64,000 nt of DNA from Chrysomallon squamiferum. Taxonomy: Eukaryota > Mollusca > Gastropoda > Neomphalida > Peltospiridae. Below the pieces are notes generated by a model that had not been told where the DNA came from, did no database searches, and saw only the letters and a program-made list of their open reading frames with translations. Shown here piece after piece: positions 38,609 to 51,020 of this stretch. How positions within the stretch are numbered: the stretch's first letter is position 1; each line of letters opens with the position of its first letter. The DNA is taken from positions 7,699,727 to 7,763,726 of the forward strand of contig CM022671.1 in the NCBI GenBank assembly GCA_012295275.1. Reading direction: 5' to 3'. The position numbers and the translations under genes are program-made.

Positions 38609-38997
38609 CATCATCATCATCATCATTGTCATCACTGTCAATTAAAAATGAAGTAAATTCAGTTAGGAAAGATATGAACTTGATCATGGTTAAAATTATA
38701 CCAACACCAAGAGAAAATATATTTTAATACATGTATTCCTGTCTTGTTGACAGCAATTACAAATGTCAGTATACTCAAATTATAACTGGCCTAGTCTGTT
38801 TAGAGCGTGTGAACTTTTGATATACACATACTGTTTATAAATGTCTCAGTTGCTTGATTCAGATTATGTTGTTAAATTTGTGTGTTTAATTGCTGCCATT
38901 TTCTTTTACTGTCATTTATTTCTGTCTTTTCTTTGTTGTTTTGTTTTGTTGTTTTTTGTTTGTTTGTTTTTTTCATTCTTTTATTTTTTATTATTAT

Positions 38998-39029
<32 letters not shown>

Positions 39030-39744
39030 CTATACAGTGCTGGGAATATAATTATTACATTATTACTATATTATATTATATTATATTATATTATGTTTTA
39101 TAATGATGTGCATGGTATTGCTCTACCATTATTTATTCTTTCAGGAATGTTCTGGCTTTTGTCTTTGCAGTTGGTCATTCCATATAATGCTGTCCATATC
39201 TAATGTTGTCCATAAAACCTGATCTTTGTTAAAACTGGATGTGTATTTTATTGATTATTATAGATTGTTTATTTGTTGAAATTTCAGTAATTTCTTTTCC
39301 TTTTTGTTTTTTAATTTTGGTTTCCTTTTGTATATGATGTTGTTATTGTTGTTGGTGTTGTTGTTGTTGCAGCAAATATCCTGGTGATGTGTGCTCCACA
39401 ACAGCTCAAAGGAAAAAAAAAAAAGTAAAGAAAATAGATTTAAATGTTTCTAAATACATTGTACATAGATATTTTTTTTTTTTTTTTTTTGTGCAGGGAA
39501 TGTGGTATTTCTTGATTTGTACATAGTAAAATATTAAAAAAAACAAAAACATATTTGTACATGTACTTCAGTTGTTGAAGTTCAATATTCCATGGCTTGT
39601 TGTGATGTATTCACCTTGGAAATCTTTAATAGCAGTGTGTGTGTGTGTTTTTTTTAATATCTGATACATCTGCTGGATGTTACTCTTTGGTTATTTTCAT
39701 TTCTAAACGTCGATAAAACAGCCTTTCACTATATACTTGTACAC

Positions 39745-39870
39745 TGTAACAGTTCACCAATCACCTGTTTAAAGCAGCTGGTTGTTAATGTAATCCACCC
39801 TATTCATCAACGTAGTATCAGCTGACCTGTTTTAAGCAGAGCCACCTGTTAATAAGGACCACTTTTTGCC
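39745..39870. repeat. Dispersed repeat fragment (ACCTGTT..AAGCAG..CCACCTG type)
   Basis: The segment has repeated ACCTGTTTTAAGCAG and CCACCTGTTAATAAGGACCA modules followed by CTTTTTG. A second fragment at 24735-24785 shares the CCACCTGTTTTTAAAGGCCA-CTTTTT arrangement. Similar motifs belong to abundant invertebrate interspersed repeats, but the exact family was not assigned. Confidence 0.4.
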
Positions 39871-40238
39871 TACTTAGCTTTGGGATTGAACATTTATGAA
39901 AGATGCCTTTTTTTTTTCTCTTTTTTTTTCTGCATTTTTATATTTTATTTCCTTTCTGTGAAAACGTCTGCCAATTTTGAGTCATGATTTTGAGTCTTGA
40001 GTTTATATGGCATCACACTTCTTTTCTCACAGTTACAAGAAATTCATTCCATACTTAAAACAAAAATATGCTTTAGGAAATAGATCAAGTTTTCATTGCA
40101 GACTCAATAATTGATCATTTGTTTTATATATATATATATATTTTTTGTTTTTGTTTTTTGTTCTTTTTTAAATGACTATGAACAAATAAGAAATTTATTC
40201 AAAGGATTCTTATTGAGATGTTCAAAATCTCAATTTTT

Positions 40239-40292
<54 letters not shown>

Positions 40293-43200
40293 ATCTGTTA
40301 ATATTTTGTCATGTTAAGATAACCTCTGTTACCTTTCCAAATGATTTAATATTTTTAAACACCAATATTAATTTCAACACATCCTGAAAATTCAAGCTAA
40401 ACATATTTCAAAAACTAAATTGATTAATTTAACGATTAAGAATACACAGAATAAGATGAATCTAAAGAACATAAATAAACAAAATGTTTTCTTAGGAATG
40501 TTTGAACATTATTAGAATGTGTGATTTGACAATCCATCTTAAGAAATCCCTATACTATCAATTTATTTTTACTTCATTTATTTATTTATTTTTACTTTAT
40601 TATTTTTCAAAGGTTGAGCATCAATTACAAAATTACAAAGAAGTATATTGGGTCTGTTTTCTATCTGTTATAAGTTTTACTGAATGTTTTCCTTACAGAT
40701 AAACCCAGTAGAAAGAAAAAGTGTTTTTAAGGTTTTGGATATCTGATGTGTATTAGGTGAATGATAATAAACAGAATGTAGTTAAGGCTCAAAAATATGG
40801 CCCATGTTCAGGTGACACTGCTGTGATAAAATAGTAATTATCTTACATATATGCATGCAGTTTATAAAAAAAATATTAAAAAGAAGTGCACTTGATAGTT
40901 CCATGACACATAATGTGGGACAGATATTTTCCAAGTTTAATTTGTGTTTTTTATGTCTTAAATAGTTTCCCCTACCTTTATCTTCAGTCGAATCTATCTG
41001 TATTATACTCAAATGGTAGGATATGTATGTTACTAAATTAAAAGTAAGATAATTGTGACATGTGTTCTGTAAATTTCAACATTTGTAAACATTTCAACAG
41101 ATGATGTAACTCTTCTCTGTATGAAAATTTAAATGTTGAGAAATTGTATTTAAAGAATGAGGACCTGCTTGTCCAAAAAGTGCTTCAAGTCATTTAATAA
41201 ACTGAAATAACGACATAGTTTTTTGTTTTTTTTCCAAAATGGCTTTAGATTAATTATTTTAAATATTTTATTTTTATTCTATTTTTTTTGTTTTTTATTT
41301 AATTATTTAAATGTACATGATTAACAGATTTAACCAAGAACTTCTAAAGGCACAATAAGTACATCAATGAGAGTAAAATAAAATCTTTAATAGTTGCAGA
41401 AAATCGAGACATATTTTCTTGGCCTTTGTCACTGTAAATTTATCGTTTAGTGCGAAAATATGTTATTTTTATGTCATTTTCGTTGGCAGCTTATTTTTCA
41501 TAAAAATGTGATTTAAGCACAAAGTAAGCAGGTCTTCAAATTAAAATATATTTAAAATGAATCAGCATTAAGTGTAAATAATAGAAAATACTTTACAAAA
41601 ATACAATAAAAAAAAAAAATGGTGTGGGAATGATATTGAGTACTGGAATAATTCAAATGCTGTGCATCTTTAAAAAACAATTTTATTTATTTTATTTTTG
41701 TTTGTTTAGCCTTCACCGATTGATTGTATGTGCCATTACCTGGATAACTGGATAACTGTGTGCTTTATTCATAGTTCTGTGAATCATGAAAGATGACTAT
41801 GTACATTGATTTTTTTTTTTTTATATATATATATATATATATAAAATGTTTTTGTCCAAATTATCACTTTTCTGTGGTTGACAAATAAACAAGTTTTAAT
41901 CATTGCAGTGAAATTCATGGGTTCTTAGATCAGTGTTTTTCATTTTATTTATTATTATTACTTCTGTTGGGATTTTTGTATACAAAAATTGATTTTGATT
42001 ATGAGAGTAATTTGTAAGAATATCCCACCTAGATCTGATAGAAAACTGATTTACTGTTACTTGCACCACTGTAGATCAACATAAAGTTTAACATAAACGC
42101 TTCAGATGTGTACGATCATTGTTGCTGAAATTTTTTTGTCCTCCTCAATTTGCTAACTGGGTATAATGTGAATGCTTTTAGGGCACTTCAAATAAATAAA
42201 AATGATTTAAGTTGACTTCTGTTTTGTTTTACTTTATTTTTAGATGGTTTCAAACCAGTGACTTTTATTTTAATATTTAAAATATTTTGTTATTTTGTCA
42301 AATCTGCTTACACTACAATGAACTGTTAGTCAATACTTCAGTATGAGTATTTTTAAACTAGCAGAAAAAAAGTAACTGTTTGTTTATCATGTCGACAAAA
42401 ACATAATTTCAAGACATAAAATGATAAATCATTGTGATAGCTTCATTTATTAGGGAATTCTGTAAAACTTCAAATTATTTAAAATGTCACAGCATCCATC
42501 CTTTCATTGGCATTGGAGGATAAAAAACCAGTTCATAAAGTTAATAGGTCATAAGGTCACCATTTGCACCAGTGATGGCTTAGCACCATTGACTCAGAGA
42601 GTCTATTTGTTTCATATATGTTATAGAATTAAAACAGCAAATCAGACATAAGGGTTTCTAAATTACTTGTTCTTGGTATACATCTTTTGTTTAGATAAAT
42701 CCATACATCTCATAAAATCTAGTTGGAGTTTTAAGCCACCTTTTATATATTCGGGCATTTGAAGAAGCAGATACACAACAAAACAAAATTTAATTTAATT
42801 TTTTTTTTTTCATTATTAACACCAAATCTTGTGATTGTTGTAATTAGTCCAGTCACAGCCAATTTGTAAACTATAAGGATGATACCTATATATATCCAGA
42901 CAAATATTTTAAGAATCTCTGGTTCAAAAGTATTACCCACACAGGAGCAGATGTTAGCATGTCATGTGAGATGTTAAGGTATCAACATATCAACTAGGAT
43001 ATCCAATTCAAACATGGTCATCATTTTTAGAAGATGAAGGTTACTTCTGCAAGATAATTTATTTTTTTCAACATACAGAGATTGATTTATGAGAAGCAAC
43101 ATTGGTTTTTCATATCTAATCAGTCATGCTATCATCAGTAAAGTATAGTGTGTTGTGGATGGAAGACAACTCTTTATTATTGAACTATCTGCACTCATTG

Positions 43201-44088
43201 CTTCACAACACTAAACAGCTCTACTGGCGTGTTGTTGAACAAGATGGTGTCACCAACTGCCAGAAAGAAGATGGTCAAGTTTCTGTTTTGGATAATGGGG
43301 TTTTTCAGTTCCTTTACAGGGAACTATTATTAGAATAATATACATGTAAATAAAATTCACTTATAAATTAAGTGATAATAATAATAACAATAACAACAAC
43401 AATGACATTAATATAATTAATACAGCTATAATTTATAATTACAACAATTTTTATTATTGCTGCTATTTGGTCTTCTTATTATTATTACTACTGCTACTAC
43501 TATTTTATTCTTTTTCATAGACGGATTGATAGATAGAGATAGATATGTGTATATATTTAGAACCATATTTTTTTATATTATTAATACGATCATCGTTAAT
43601 CATTTTATATGAAATAATTACAGTGTCTATGGGATTCAGTTTAAATTCAGTATTTTAATCAGTTAATTTTAATTCTTTTTTCAAGATTAGTATAAATTCG
43701 TATAGCTGGAAACTGTCCAGAACAACCATCGTTACTAATGACCGATTAAATAAATTAACACCGATTATGTTAAAAAAAAAAAAAAAAAAAAAGTTGAAAC
43801 AGATGTGATCTATTTCTTTACAAATTATGATAAACTGAATATCATGCATTATAGTTTCAGTAACAAAACAAAATTCACTCACTTGAAATAATAATAAATA
43901 CATTACACAGCACACAGCAGGCGCCCAAACAGTTTTGAACTACTCTTTTGTTCATGTTGTTTTACTTCGTTATTAATTTAAATCGGACATTAAAAGCCAA
44001 TACAATATAACTCATACCTTGCAAGTATGCAGAATACATTTAGGCCATTTCTTGCTATCGCCAAAAGTGCTCTTTAAAGATATAAATG

Positions 44089-44353
44089 TCATGACCGTAA
44101 CTAGGCTCTTTTTTGAAATGAGGCAAAGACACTTAATCGCCGGGACAAAAAAAAAAAGTGGGCGAGGGGTCTTGGGGCCGAATTCATTCAGTGGATATTG
44201 TTTCTATCGGAACAGATATTTATATTTTATATTTTTAAAATAAAACGTTTGCATAAGACTATAAATAAATAAAAATATATATTTTTTTAAAAACATTTCG
44301 ATTTCGGCATGAGGCATTTGTCTCATTTGCCTCAATTTTTGGTACGGCCATGA
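44089..44353. mobile_element. 265 bp inverted-repeat element (MITE-like)
   Basis: The left end reads TCATGACCGTAA, then about 17 bp later GAAATGAGGCAAAG. The right end, read on the minus strand, gives TCATGGCCGTACC and then TTGAGGCAAATGAGAC. The ends are therefore imperfect terminal inverted repeats of about 35-40 bp. The interior is AT-rich and non-coding. No convincing target site duplication was found. Confidence 0.55.
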
Positions 44354-45736
44354 ATCTATGTACATGAGTTATTGTTCTTTGTACTAATTTACAAGCTAGA
44401 CATCGAAACAAATGAACCCGATATATAGTAGCATGCGTGTCGGACTTTCGGGTATTTTTCCCAAAACTTTACACATATAACTATATATTGAGCAATGGTT
44501 TACTTAATTAGTGCTGCCTTATTTTAATAATTAATTAACTTAGACGACAGTTAATTTGTTAATTGTCCCCTTCTTCTTGCATTGTCCATACTCATACGCT
44601 CTTTTGTCCGAATTTTCGAGGACTATTTCCCCTCTGCCGCCTCGGTTGTACGCCCATCTGTAGCAATTGTTAATTTTTGCATCTGTCATGCCTATATAAC
44701 AGTTTCAGTGACATAATTCTTCATAAACACATAAGGTCTCTGCCTGTATATTATATCACTGTTTTAAGAAGAAGAAAAATATATATATACACACTACGTA
44801 TATAAACAAATACACTTGCACAGACACATTTATACATGTATATATATATATATATACAAACACTCGCACATAAATGAGCGTCAAATTTTTTTTTTTTAAT
44901 TTTTTTTATTCTTTTATTTTTATTATTATTATTTTTTTAATTTAATTTTTTATTATTATTTTTTTTTTAACAATAAACTGATGGGTTTTATTTTATTTAT
45001 TTATTTCTTCTTTTTTTTCTTTCTAAGAAGATGAAAAACCTCACCTTCAGACTCAATGATTATTGATATAACAAATCGCACTTCCTGATCTACGTTACAC
45101 ATGGATTTAAAAGGAGTGACAGGTCAACCACTGAAAACTGCTCGGGGCATTTAACCAGTTGTGTAATGTTACATAACTCTCGACTTGACAACTCGCTAGG
45201 TTACACAACTGTTGTAATTAATGTTTTATCTGACGTATGTGCATTATCATAGAGAATTAACTTAGAGGTGCTGACACACACTAGCATTTGTTGTAACAAT
45301 TCCGTGTAAGAAATAATAATCAGCTATCGTGCATGCACCGATTTTATCGATTTAACGAAAACATAAGTAATCATCATATACTTAACATTTTATGCAGCCA
45401 CGTGATAAATGAATCAGTCAAAACTGGATTTTGTTTGTTCATTTTTATTTTATTTTATTTTATTTTATTTTATTTATTTTATTTTTTTTTAATTTTTTTT
45501 GTTGGGGGTGTCAGTGTTAGAACCAGAGATAAAAATACGTTCCTTTGTTTTATATTGTCCTGATAAACTTTTTAACCTCTTTAGTATATTTGTGGTTATC
45601 AAAATCAGTTAGGTTAGTGTTGTGGATGTTAAATGAAAATAAACACAATCATTTTCATGCATCGATGGTTCGGTGCTAACAAATATTTATAATAATTAGA
45701 CTCAATTTCTATGGGTGGGGGAGAAAAAAAAAAAAA

Positions 45737-45778
<42 letters not shown>

Positions 45779-46356
45779 AGAATATTAATTAATCATTACA
45801 ATAAAGCTGGACTAATTGAGTCTGATATTCAGTATCTTATGTCGAAATGTATGCGGCCAAGACAGATCAGGACAAAACCCACCTTAAAAATGACATTTCA
45901 ACATTTCATCCAGGATATTGTTACATTTATGTTATATATGAATAAAATGAAGAAAACTTATTTGAGGGGATGGGTGTTGTTGTTTGTTTGCTTGGCTTTT
46001 ATTTATTTATTTATTTATTTTTGTTGTTGTTGTTGTTAATAATAATAAAGTTGGTGTCATTATTATTATTATAATTTTCTAAATATAAAACAAAATAATA
46101 AATAAAAATTATTTTTGTGTCAGGTATAAGCTTCATTTCAAAATAGTAAATAAATAAATTAATTAAAACAAATATCTGCCCCCAAAAATAAAAAATCAAC
46201 AAAAGGAAAGCTAACATTTGAAAATGAGACTGGCGCCGTGGAACTAGGTTAAAAGAAACAAAGGATGAAGCAACATGTTTTCTTTAGCTGTATATTAAGC
46301 CTACTCTATGCATAAAGACACTGAAAGTAAGGTGACATTTTTCACTCTAACTAGAG

Positions 46357-46461
46357 TGACGTCATTCACTGTGAAGCGGAAATGAAGCATCCCCACCACT
46401 ATAAAATGCAATGTTACGGCGTAATTTTATTTAATTAGAGCTAAGGAAACTTCAAAACAGG
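46357..46461 (+). promoter_or_regulatory. Candidate CNBP promoter and first non-coding exon
   Basis: A full palindromic TGACGTCA (46357-46364) is followed by TATAAAA (46400-46406). About 30 bp later a possible leader starts, ending in a donor-like AACAGG|GTAATT at 46461. CNBP's coding exon begins 14 nt after an acceptor (TTGTTTCAG at 47617), so an upstream leader exon is required. A second candidate is the less AT-rich 46790-46930 block with several CpGs. Neither is proven. Confidence 0.3.
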
Positions 46462-46656
46462 GTAATTAAAAATTAACTGTAATTCATGTTATTTATCTTA
46501 AAGAATTTTATTATATATCTAATCGATCTAACAAGCATATATTCTATGACAAACTGTTTTATTAGTTTAAATAAAAAAAAATTATTACTTTTTATTATTA
46601 TTTTTATTATTATTATTTTTTATCTGCACATAATCTAAATAGCACCTAATCTTTAA

Positions 46657-46718
<62 letters not shown>

Positions 46719-47631
46719 AAAATAATGTAATACAATATATCGTATCTTTATTATATATCCTGATTTAATGCGATAAAATGTGGTGTGAGACCAAAGCGAT
46801 TTAGTGCCGTGCGCAAATTTTAAAGCGTGGGGGGAGAATGAGAGTCGTGTGCAAAACTATAACGAGGCGCGAAAAGAAGTGAGAGGGTAGTATTAGAGAA
46901 GTCGGAGGGTGAGGTTTACGTGAATTTTTACAAAAGACATATATTTTTATTATTACATTATACATTTCTGAAAGTTTTTGTATAGCTATTTTGTATTATT
47001 TCAATTTGTCTTTTATATTATTGGCCGATTACGATATAACCTGTACAACATCGTTGAACATGGAATCCAGGAATGCACATGGCCGCCCCACATGGTCGTT
47101 ATTCTTGTGAAACATATTTTTTTCGATATGCCCATAAAATCATGAATCTGGATTGAATTACAAATGTACAAATACGCTAAATACCAATGTTCACAAACGA
47201 TGTATATAATGCATTGTGTAGAAATATTTATTTAAATTGATAAATGTGTAAAAAGACGGAAGATAATAACTTCAATAAGCTGTAAAGTGTATTATAACTA
47301 ATAAGTTAAATGAAGATGTTTGAAGTAAAACAATGTATATGTATAATATTTCCACACAGCAGATAAGATTTTAAAATGGTAAAATTACTCGTGTAACTAA
47401 GGTAGTGAAATACATTTAAATTAACTGGTATACAATTCTATATACAAATCAACATTAAAAATACAAATTACAAATAAGTACTGAATAGGATAGAAACCGA
47501 AAGTGAATTTTACTTCCACCCCCATTTCTTTTTACCTAAATAGATAGGTTTGAACAATAAATTAACCTGAAAATATTTCTTGTCTATTTTATTAGTAAAT
47601 GTGTAATATTGTTTCAGAGGTGTAGTTCAGT

Positions 47632-50600
47632 ATGTCATCAGGAGATTCATGTTACAAATGTGGGAAAGCTGGGCATTTTGCACGTGAATGTCGTGCAGGT
47701 GGAGGTTTCCGTGGCCGGGGAAGAGGCCGAGGAGGCAGCAGTGGTAATGTTTTTATTCTTGTTGTTTTTCACTTCTCCTTTTTAATTTTTTTCACACACC
47801 CTCCCCTTTTAAGCAGTAATATGTAAATTTTGCCATGTCCACAACTAAGTATTGCTTTACATATTTTGAAATTACTTGTGTATGTTGACGTTGATATGAG
47901 GCAGTTGGTGGACAGGAGAGGAGAAGGAATGTGGTGCAGCAGAGGAGTTGCCTCCATTACCGTGTAACTCACGTGGCCACTTATTCCTCCTTTACAGGAC
48001 TCCCGATTCAGGAGAGTGAATTCTTCAGCAGACTGATTGCATCTTTTCGTGTTTGAAAGAATCTCTGCCATTGTTTGTTGCTATTTTAACAGCTGACACG
48101 ACAGCCTTTTCTGCCTCGAGAATGCATTGAACAGGGGTGGGTAAGTTTATGCTTGCAACCACATACATGCTGAAACTTCCATTAAAACAATGCTGTTGGG
48201 ATCAGAAGCAGGAAGGTGTGAGGCGTTAATGTTGAAACAATACACTATCTCATTTAAATGAGTGTAAAGTTTCAGCACTGAGATTGCAAATACCAGAAAA
48301 TACTGTGTATAATTGGTTAAAATGAATGCTTGCTTCTTAGCTCATTATTCCCTTGCAAAATGTTTATTTTTTCTTTTTCCTCTCCCCTAATTTGCTGACT
48401 ATTATGTATTGTGGAACTGTGTAGCTTTAGAACTGGGTAATGTTGTCAACATTAAACAATTTTGAGAAAACGGTGAACTGATGAATCAAGCATTTCATTT
48501 TAACTTGGAATAATTTAGCCCTTTTTTTTTTCAGGACATAATGGTTGCACATATCATCCAATGTTATAGTTAAAATCTCTAATCAGTGTATTTCTGAATG
48601 ATCTTTTTCATTTGTTAAATTCAAAGTCTTCTATTTGAATGCAGTTTGTTACTAGATCAAAAAATGTTAAAGTTCTAAATATTTTTTAGTGGAATAAAGT
48701 AATGGGCATTTTGTTGGAAAGTTATCAATTGGGAGTACTTTTTACAAGTGGTCATAAAATTAGTTACAGCTCTGTCCATCAAAAAGAAAATTTAATATTT
48801 GAATATTTTGGTGTTTGTAGAATTTTATAAAATTATTTTTTTAGTTTTGCCTACTCAGTGAATTTTGTCAAACTTTAAATGAGTCTTAACAGTTGATAAC
48901 ATTTTAGTACTGATGTGGAACACCGCATTCTTTTAATTAGTGTTACAAATAATGTCTTATTAGTGTAACTGTCAAACTGACTGAAATCATTTACACACGT
49001 TTCTGGAAAACAGGTCAGCTGTTGGAACTAATAAATTATATGCGTACTATAAGACAGTTATTTTTTGATGAAGTATAAATCTACATCAATCACTAGTTTT
49101 GAATATACATAGCAACAAAAATCTTTGGCCAGTGACTATTCTGGTAGCTAAACTAAAAACTAATCTTTTGACAACCAGTCATTAAAAAATGGGTGCCAAG
49201 AGGACACAATTGGAAAACACATCTAGATCATTTCTTGATTTTTTTTAAGTTCAATTTATTTTTTCTCCACTTTTCTGCCTGACATGAGATTAAAACTAAG
49301 TTATTTTATCTTATTTAGTTACCTCCAACATAAGTTCAAGAGATAAAGTACAAAAATCAATTCAGATAACAAATTTTATTTTGATAAAAAAATTATCTAC
49401 ATCAGCTAAACATTTTAGCTGAAAATCAGTCTGATCCATTAAAACATCTAATTATTAATCAAGTACAAACTAGCAACTTTTTTCTTCCACAATTATTTTG
49501 TAACAAATACGGCTAAAGTGGGGGGGTTAAAAAGAATTAAGTAAAATAAATAAATAAATACAGGGTTAGTATAGTACTTTTGCTAAAGCCTGCACTGGGC
49601 TTTTTCTTTACAGAACGGTGCTTCAGGTGTAACCGCTTCGGTCACATTGCACGTGATTGCAAGAGTGGCCCTGAGCGCTGCTATAAATGTAATGAACTTG
49701 GTCACATTGCTAAGGACTGTGAAAAGTCTATTGACTCAGGTAATCGCAGAAGAAAAAATGTAAAAGGGATTTTTATTTTTATAAGTAGGATTTTTTTTTT
49801 TTTTTTTAATGTTTTTTTTCTAATTTTTTTTTTTAAATTTGTTAGAATTAGTTATTTTATTTTGAAGATCTTAGAATTAAAAATGAAATAAACATTTTTA
49901 TTAGAGTAATTTTTTTATATATTTAAAAAAAAAATGTAATATCTTATTGTGTTTTATATAATTTCTTATAAACAAAGAATCACATAATCAAATAATTTTA
50001 TGCAAGGTGCTTGAATAAAAGCACTTGTTAAACCATCCATATATATATATATACAAGGGTAAAATGAGAATATGTTCATTTAAGATGTGTGGTGTGATTT
50101 TGTTTGTTTTAAAGGAATCAGACTGATAAAAAGGTTTTTTGTTCTGACCTTTTGTTTCCAGTGTTGAAAATTTAGACTTTTTTTTTTTCCTATGATAACT
50201 TTTATTAAGTCTTATAATTTGTCCCCCACACCCACCAAAAAAGGAAAAAGTTGCATGTTTTATACATGGAATTTTTTATTATTTCTTCCAAAACACAGCA
50301 TAGAATGTTTTAAATTAGTTACAATTTGATATTACTGTTTTGTTGCTATTTGGAACTGAGGCGTCATGACAAAAAAATAATACTGAAATTTGCTTTACAC
50401 TGTTTTTCTTGTCTTGCAGGCGCTTGCTATAATTGTGGTCAGTCTGGCCATATATCTCGTGACTGTACTTCAGAGAGGTCAACAAACTGTTACAGATGTG
50501 GCGAACAAGGCCATCTGGCAAGAGACTGCCCAGACCCACCTAATGGCAGCAACGCCAAAAAATGTTACAACTGTGATGAATTTGGACACATCTCACGCGA

Positions 50601-51020
50601 CTGTCCTGGAGGTTCAGACAAAACATGCTACACGTAAGTAAAATGTCAACTCATTATTTAACATTTTCTCACATCAAAAATCTGGAAACGATTCTAATTT
50701 GCTGCACTAATCGTTTATATTTGTATTGGATATATAATCAATAGGGTTGAGAAGCTCTACTAATTAAATTAAATTGTTGGCCATGATTTCTTTCGCCGTT
50801 TATTCTCTTCATATTATGAAAGCTACTACTTGAAATCTGAAGAAAAGTTTAAAAAAAAATAATAATAATAATACTTTTTATATATAGATGTGGAAATACT
50901 GGACATTTTTCAAGAAATTGTCCAGACAAAGCTGGTGGAGGAGACATGAAGGACATCCAATGCTATGGCTGCAAGAAATATGGACATTTTGCTCGAGACT
51001 GTCCTGAAGAAGAGGACTAG
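47632..51020 (+). CDS. CNBP: Cellular nucleic acid-binding protein, CCHC zinc-knuckle protein
   Basis: Four coding exons (47632-47743, 49614-49739, 50420-50633, 50888-51020) join in phase to give 194 aa. Eight CX2CX4HX4C knuckles are present: CYKCGKAGHFAREC, CFRCNRFGHIARDC, CYKCNELGHIAKDC, CYNCGQSGHISRDC, CYRCGEQGHLARDC, CYNCDEFGHISRDC, CYTCGNTGHFSRNC and CYGCKKYGHFARDC. An RGG-type linker (FRGRGRGRGG) separates knuckles 1 and 2, as in CNBP. The protein ends in EEED. The family binds single-stranded G-rich DNA and RNA in nucleus and cytoplasm, helps unfold quadruplexes, and promotes translation of mRNAs that include terminal-oligopyrimidine messages. Vertebrate CNBP has seven knuckles and about 177 aa, so this protein has one more. 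The start is the first ATG after an acceptor at 47617, and the MSSGDSCYKCG start matches the family. Confidence 0.93.
47880..48140 (+). other. Structured, less AT-rich island in CNBP intron 1
   Basis: It stands out from the AT-rich intron. A hairpin can be drawn (GGAATGTGG at 47926-47934 with CCACTTATTCC at 47977-47987, inner stem GAGTT/AACTC), followed by ACAGGA at 47994-47999. A second hairpin joins AGAG-ATTCTT near 48016 with AAGAATCTCT near 48057. Splice-like sites also occur (TCCTTTACAG at 47997, TATTTTAACAG at 48092, and donor GTGG|GTAAGT at 48141). Either reading adds an in-frame stop if included in the mRNA. It could be an intronic snoRNA-like RNA, a poison exon, or neither. Confidence 0.25.

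Larger units (their letters stand above)
36007..47617. other. Gene-poor interval between OSBP and CNBP, including the OSBP 3' UTR
   Basis: AATAAA at 36572-36577 is the first strong polyA signal after the OSBP stop. Later ones occur near 41190, 41890 and 42190. The interval carries a degenerate tandem repeat at about 37250-37440, (TA)n at 37962-37997 and 45739-45774, (TTA)n at 38578-38610, 40250-40292 and 46659-46715, poly-T at 38999-39029, a dispersed-repeat fragment at 39745-39870, and an inverted-repeat element at 44089-44353. One ORF (43126-43338, 70 aa) has protein-like composition but no recognised match. I see no multi-exon gene. Confidence 0.5.
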
